Part shown: positions 43,840 through 47,886 of the stretch, piece after piece
Position numbering within the stretch: the first letter of the stretch is position 1
Layout of the letters: each line of letters starts with the position of its first letter
NCBI GenBank assembly: GCA_017428245.1
Contig: JAFRRF010000035.1
Coordinates: 1-47,886 of the forward strand
Length of the DNA: 47,886 bases
Direction: 5' to 3'
Origin: Bacteroidales bacterium
GTDB taxonomy: Bacteria; Bacteroidota; Bacteroidia; Bacteroidales; UBA932
Notes under the pieces: generated by a model
What the model was told of the DNA's origin: nothing
Databases searched by the model: none
The model's input: only the letters and a program-made list of their open reading frames with translations
Program-made: the position numbers and the translations under genes

Positions 43840-46290
43840 ATGAAATCTCCGCTTTCTTTCCTTTACAGCCTCGCTTTTGCCGTCATCGCGACATTCGTCC
43901 TGACCGGCAACACGCCGCCTCCCGGCATAACCGGTATTCCCGTTTCCGACAAGCTTTACAGCATCTCCACCGGACCGGGCGCAGACGCTTCGGTCTCCAT
44001 CGGCATCAGTTGGGCCTGTGACACGAGTTTCAAACATACCTGCGTCCGGGTGACGGAACTTTCCGACACCGGCTGGACCGGGGCCCGCGACGTCAAACCG
44101 CAGCAGGCAGAGCGCTTCACGGCATTCCAGGGCTTTTCATCCAAGGCGGCCGACAACAGCGATATCGTGGAAGACGCCGTCTTCACCAAACTCGGCGCCA
44201 CCCTCACTGACCTCAAGCCCGATACGGACTACAAATATGTCATCGTGGAAAAGAAAGGGGACACCGCAGTCGCGCGCAGTACCGAACACCGCTTCCGGAC
44301 AGCCGGAGCGGAGCACTGGTCGGCCTGCATCATCTCCGACTTCCACAGTTACCCGCCTATCCCCACCAGACTCGAAGCCGCCATGGGCATGATCGACACC
44401 ATGCAGCGTTTCGATCCCTCTGTCGACTGGGTCTTCAGTCCCGGTGACGTGGTTGCCTGGGGCGGCAGTTATTCGTTCTGGCGCCGGATGTTCGAGGAAG
44501 ACAATTTCAACGAATTCCTCTGGGCCCGCGTTAACGGCAATCACGATAACTGGACACGGAATTCGATGGTTTCCCACGACTTTCCCGCGGAAAATCCGTT
44601 TTTCATCGGCACATCCTACTATCCGCAGAACGGTTATGAGGGACAGATGGGCATCTGCTACCGTTTCCGCTACGGGAACACGCTCTTCCTGATGCTCAAT
44701 ACCGAGAGGATGACCGCCGGTCCCGAATTCGAGGCCGCTGAGAAGTGGCTGCGCAGCTCCGTGGCCTTCGAACGGGGCTGCGCCAATCCACCGACCTTCG
44801 TCGTGGTCTGCATGCACTATGAATGGTTCTACGGGACAAACGGCCGGAGCGGCCAGTATGCCCGATGGCACCGGATCTTCGACGAACTGGGCGTAGACCT
44901 GGCCGTCGCCGGCAACAACCACGTCTACGTGCGCTCCCACGCCCTGTACGACGACAAGGTCACCGACGGCTCTTACGGCACGGTCTATATCCAGACAACG
45001 TCTTCCGACAATGACCGCGGCCGTAAATTCGACGAGGGTGCCATGGAAAACGCCGACAAGATTGCCTGCCGCTGGACGGAAGGAACGTATTCCGTGAGCG
45101 CCATCCATATGGACGTGACGCCCGAGCGGATAGCCCTTACGCTGATGGACCGCCACGGCAATCTGATCGACAGCACGCAGGTGCCCGCGAAGCCGCGCTC
45201 ACAGGTCCAGGACAACCCCGTAACCTGCGGCCCCTGGGTGACGGATATGAGCGAAGATGCCTTCACCGTCCTGTGGACGACCGCCATGCCCTGCCAGGGA
45301 TGGGTGGCACTGGCCAACGGACGCCGGGTATATGAGTATTATGCCGGAAGGAAACTTTTCGGAACGCTCCACACCGTCCGCGTCACGGGCCTTTCGCGCG
45401 GATCGGACTACCGCTACCGGATCGGGAACCGGGTGGTCGACCCGCTCAACCCGAGGAGGCCGGCCTATGGCCGGGACATTTATTCCGGCGATTACTCGGT
45501 GACGACATTCGACCCCAACCGGAAGACCTGTCACTTCACCGTAATGAACGACGTCCATATGCGGCTCGGCCACTATGCCGCACTTCTCGACGACATCGAT
45601 ACCGGCGACAATGATTTCCTGCTGCTCAACGGCGATATCATCTCGGCCGGCAACTGGACGGTCGACAGCCTGGTCAAATATGAAGTGGGACCGCTTGGGC
45701 CTTATGGCGCCAACCTGCCCGTCGTCTTCGCCCGCGGCAATCACGAAGGCCGCGGCAGCGGTGTCGCACTGGTGGAGAAGATTTTCCCGAAAGCGGAATC
45801 AGCGCCCTACTACTACACCTTCCGCGAAGGCCCCGTCGCCTTCATCGTGCTGGATGCCGGAGAGACCGGCGTTGCCAACTCCCTCGCCCTGACCGGCGAC
45901 AGGATTTACGAAGACTATCTGCGGGAACAGATGGCCTGGGCGGAAAAGGCCATGAACGAACCCGCGTTCCGCAAGGCTCCCGTCAAGATCTGCATCCTGC
46001 ATGCGCCGATGATCGATCCCGGTATACCCGACGATTTCGTACCGCACACCTGGATGAACCACAATTTCGTGCCCCTTCTCAACAAGGCAGGTGTAGACCT
46101 GATGATCGGCGCCGACCTGCACGAATACCAGTACCACCCCGCCGGAACGATGAACAATTCGTTCCCGATCCTGGTCAACGACAGCGAGTCGCGGCTCGAT
46201 GTCCGGGTGGAGCGCGGCCATATCTATGTAACCATTTATGACGAGGCCGGCAACGTCGTCGTCCCGACCCGAGATATACCAGTCAAATAA
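43840..46290 (+). CDS. Two-headed calcineurin-like metallophosphoesterase
   Basis: The 816-residue exported protein has a signal peptide or anchor (MKSPLSFLYSLAFAVIATFVL), a fibronectin/PAP-N-like domain (about 30-155) and a first metallophosphoesterase domain (about 160-430). The dinuclear-site motifs there are SDFHS (Asp167, His169), PGDVV (Asp203), NGNHD (Asn234, His235), CMHYE and GNNHV. A second PAP-N-like domain (about 455-560) and a second phosphoesterase domain follow (about 565-800; NDVHM, NGDII, RGNHE, LHAPM, ADLHEYQYH). Both sites look complete. Such a head-to-tail duplication is unusual; purple acid phosphatase-like enzymes normally have one domain. Targets are probably phosphomono- or diesters on the imported glycan. 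Confidence 0.82.
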   Translation: MKSPLSFLYSLAFAVIATFVLTGNTPPPGITGIPVSDKLYSISTGPGADASVSIGISWACDTSFKHTCVRVTELSDTGWTGARDVKPQQAERFTAFQGFSSKAADNSDIVEDAVFTKLGATLTDLKPDTDYKYVIVEKKGDTAVARSTEHRFRTAGAEHWSACIISDFHSYPPIPTRLEAAMGMIDTMQRFDPSVDWVFSPGDVVAWGGSYSFWRRMFEEDNFNEFLWARVNGNHDNWTRNSMVSHDFPAENPFFIGTSYYPQNGYEGQMGICYRFRYGNTLFLMLNTERMTAGPEFEAAEKWLRSSVAFERGCANPPTFVVVCMHYEWFYGTNGRSGQYARWHRIFDELGVDLAVAGNNHVYVRSHALYDDKVTDGSYGTVYIQTTSSDNDRGRKFDEGAMENADKIACRWTEGTYSVSAIHMDVTPERIALTLMDRHGNLIDSTQVPAKPRSQVQDNPVTCGPWVTDMSEDAFTVLWTTAMPCQGWVALANGRRVYEYYAGRKLFGTLHTVRVTGLSRGSDYRYRIGNRVVDPLNPRRPAYGRDIYSGDYSVTTFDPNRKTCHFTVMNDVHMRLGHYAALLDDIDTGDNDFLLLNGDIISAGNWTVDSLVKYEVGPLGPYGANLPVVFARGNHEGRGSGVALVEKIFPKAESAPYYYTFREGPVAFIVLDAGETGVANSLALTGDRIYEDYLREQMAWAEKAMNEPAFRKAPVKICILHAPMIDPGIPDDFVPHTWMNHNFVPLLNKAGVDLMIGADLHEYQYHPAGTMNNSFPILVNDSESRLDVRVERGHIYVTIYDEAGNVVVPTRDIPVK

Positions 46291-46293
46291 GCC

Positions 46294-47709
46294 ATGAAAA
46301 AATTTATCCTGTCCCTTGCACTGGCCATGACGGCTTTGCTCTGCCTCTTCTCCTGCAGCGAGCGTAAAGCCGCGCCCTCCTATCCCCTTTTCTGGACCTG
46401 GCTCGACCTGCGTCCGAACACCGATTTCGAAGCTGCCTGCCAGAAGATGAACGATGCGGGCATCGACGGAGTTATGCTCAATGCCCCAACCCCCGACGAC
46501 TACCGCCGGGTAATCCCCATCGCCCATGCGCACGGCATCCAGGTTTTTGCATGGCTCTGGACGATGAATCTCGAACATGACCGCACAAAGGTCCTTGCCG
46601 AGCATCCAGAATGGTTCAGCGTCAACAGGCTGGGCCGCAGCCTGGCTGATACCACAGCATATGTGGATTATTACAAGTTCCTTTGCCCGGCCTTGCCTGA
46701 AGTCCGGGAATATCTCAACGAAAAGGTGCGGGCTTACTGCGAGGTGGAAGGCCTGGACGGTATTGCGATCGACTACCACAGATTCGTGGACGTAGTGCTT
46801 CCGACCACATTGTGGCCCCGTTACGGCATCGTCCAGGACCGTGAATATCCCGAATGGGACTTCGGATATCATCCTGAGATGATCCGGATCTTCAAGGAAC
46901 AATACGGATACGATCCGATGGAACAGGATGATCCCTCCCAGGATGTTACCTGGCGCCAGTTCCGCTGCGACCAGATCTCGGAAGTGGCCAACCTGTTCGC
47001 TGCCACGGTCCACTCCTACGGAAAGGTGATGGCGGCATCCCCTTTCCCGACCCCGAAGATGGCTTCCAGGATGGTGCGCCAGGACTGGGGCAAGTGGGAT
47101 CTCGACGTCGTCTTCCCGATGGTATATCACAATTACTATACTCTCGACCCCTCTTTCGCGTATGACTGCACGGCTGAGAACTATAACGACAAAAACCCGA
47201 AGACGACACTCTACTGCGGCCTGATGTACAGCGATGACATCACCGACTGCATGGACGAGGCCTTCAGGGCAGGCGCCCAGGGCATCTCCATTTTCACGGT
47301 GGAAAGCATCCGTACCCCGGAACAACTGTCCCGTTTCAAGGCTTATACCGACAGTGTCCGCGCCGTCGTGGCGGCGAACGGCGGCCGTCTTCCGAAAGTC
47401 AAGGCTCCCGGCCGTGCCGATACGGATCCGTTCCACCATCCGGGCGTCATGGCGCAGATCGAGAAACGCATGCAGTATCTCATCGCCGGATTCGACTGGA
47501 ACCAGCGTCGCCGGAGAGGCGAACCTCCGGTCCAGGTTCCCGAACTCGCTCCGCTTTCGCTCGGCGATTACACGTTCGTGGGCAGCCGTGACATCACCCG
47601 GATATATGAAGTGACCGACCAGGCGAGCGGTACGACCTTCCAGGTCACGTTCTATCTCTACGGCGATGTCATCTCAGGATGGGATGTCGTCAAGAAATTG
47701 CCCGAATAA
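46294..47709 (+). CDS. GHL10-type (family-10-like) glycoside hydrolase lipoprotein
   Basis: The 471-residue lipoprotein (lipobox LFSC, Cys21) has a TIM-barrel of the GHL10/YngK type. Typical are FWTWLDLRP, the strand ending DGVMLNAP, the IQVFAWLWTMN strand, PEWFSVNRLG, LCPALPEVREYL, and VEGLDGIAIDYHRF with Asp/His at a barrel end where catalysis would occur. The C-terminal about 60 residues form a small beta-domain. Members of this family are poorly characterised, so the bond cleaved is unknown. It is the last gene of the operon, with 3 bp to the phosphoesterase. Confidence 0.78.
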   Translation: MKKFILSLALAMTALLCLFSCSERKAAPSYPLFWTWLDLRPNTDFEAACQKMNDAGIDGVMLNAPTPDDYRRVIPIAHAHGIQVFAWLWTMNLEHDRTKVLAEHPEWFSVNRLGRSLADTTAYVDYYKFLCPALPEVREYLNEKVRAYCEVEGLDGIAIDYHRFVDVVLPTTLWPRYGIVQDREYPEWDFGYHPEMIRIFKEQYGYDPMEQDDPSQDVTWRQFRCDQISEVANLFAATVHSYGKVMAASPFPTPKMASRMVRQDWGKWDLDVVFPMVYHNYYTLDPSFAYDCTAENYNDKNPKTTLYCGLMYSDDITDCMDEAFRAGAQGISIFTVESIRTPEQLSRFKAYTDSVRAVVAANGGRLPKVKAPGRADTDPFHHPGVMAQIEKRMQYLIAGFDWNQRRRRGEPPVQVPELAPLSLGDYTFVGSRDITRIYEVTDQASGTTFQVTFYLYGDVISGWDVVKKLPE

Positions 47710-47712
47710 TCG

Positions 47713-47720
47713 TATCTTTG
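47713..47720 (+). promoter_or_regulatory. -7 box of the right-edge gene
   Basis: TATCTTTG is an exact TAnnTTTG match, 16 bp before the ATG at 47737, just after the stop of the GHL10 gene. It marks the end of the glycan operon and a new transcription unit. No TTTG sits at the ideal -33 position. Confidence 0.55.
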
Positions 47721-47736
47721 GGAAAAATTTCCCAAG

Positions 47737-47886
47737 ATGCCCCGGACAGATATCGCTCAGATAGGCAAACAAGCCACGCTCGACCGTCTCTTTGACGGCA
47801 GCGGTTTCACCAATGAACACCCCCTTCCGGCCGCCGGCCGCGGAGCGGGGTGTTCCGCACATAAACTGATGCTCGAAGGCTGTGAC
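47737..47886 (+). CDS. N-terminus of a probable ThiL/PurM-fold enzyme (cut by window edge)
   Basis: Fifty codons are present. The opening MPRTDIAQIGKQATLDRLF resembles thiamine-monophosphate kinase (ThiL), which begins with an IxxIGE-like helix, and LMLEGCD at the end resembles the LLxEGIHFD motif of that family. The usual GDDAA motif between them is not evident; the segment here reads PLPAAGRGAGCSAHK. It is therefore either a divergent ThiL/AIR-synthase-like protein or an unrelated one. The call depends on the missing remainder. Confidence 0.35.
   Translation, partial: MPRTDIAQIGKQATLDRLFDGSGFTNEHPLPAAGRGAGCSAHKLMLEGCD

Overview
This is a GC-rich chromosomal segment from a member of the Bacteroidota, most likely order Bacteroidales. 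The evidence is a SusC/SusD outer-membrane pair, many lipoproteins, the Bacteroidota-type promoter element TAnnTTTG before several transcription units, and the absence of strong Shine-Dalgarno sequences. A gut or rumen relative of Rikenellaceae/Cryptobacteroides would fit the base composition and gene content, but that is inference.

Region 1 (1-22.3 kb) is mostly housekeeping. It holds a secreted-protein fragment with a structured leader, a MATE exporter and rsgA. It then has a prenyl synthase with a U32 protein, recO with rdgB, an S41 protease, and a small secreted protein. The minus-strand operon rnr / NAGPA-type glycosidase / MG2-like envelope protein is followed by gpmI, dnaE, groES-groEL and a DUF5106/thioredoxin-like lipoprotein. 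Two 121-bp nested palindromes (8390-8510 and 15500-15620) lie between genes and are related to each other.

Region 2 (22.3-30.7 kb) begins with ispE. A plus-strand operon follows, made of a tandemly duplicated two-gene module: a DUF6057-like polytopic membrane protein plus a PD40 beta-propeller lipoprotein that carries a haem-c-type CxxCH motif. The operon ends with a XylR-type regulator (sugar-binding sensor plus AraC DNA-binding domain).

Region 3 (30.7-47.7 kb) is a polysaccharide utilisation locus: ROK sugar kinase, GH2 exo-glucosaminidase-like enzyme, histidine acid phosphatase, SusC, SusD, a hairpin, GH9, DUF5009/HGSNAT-like acyltransferase, a two-headed metallophosphoesterase and a GHL10-type lipoprotein. 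The last gene, cut by the window edge, looks like the start of a ThiL/PurM-type kinase in a new transcription unit.

The main new observation is that regions 2 and 3 appear to form one regulon. Upstream of both operons there is a pair of CGCAAATT-type direct repeats with a 21-bp period, placed at exactly the same distance from a TAnnTTTG box. This is the layout expected for an AraC-family activator such as the XylR-type protein encoded between them. The duplicated membrane-protein/CxxCH-propeller module is therefore probably co-regulated with, and may serve, the glycan/phosphate-ester degradation system downstream.
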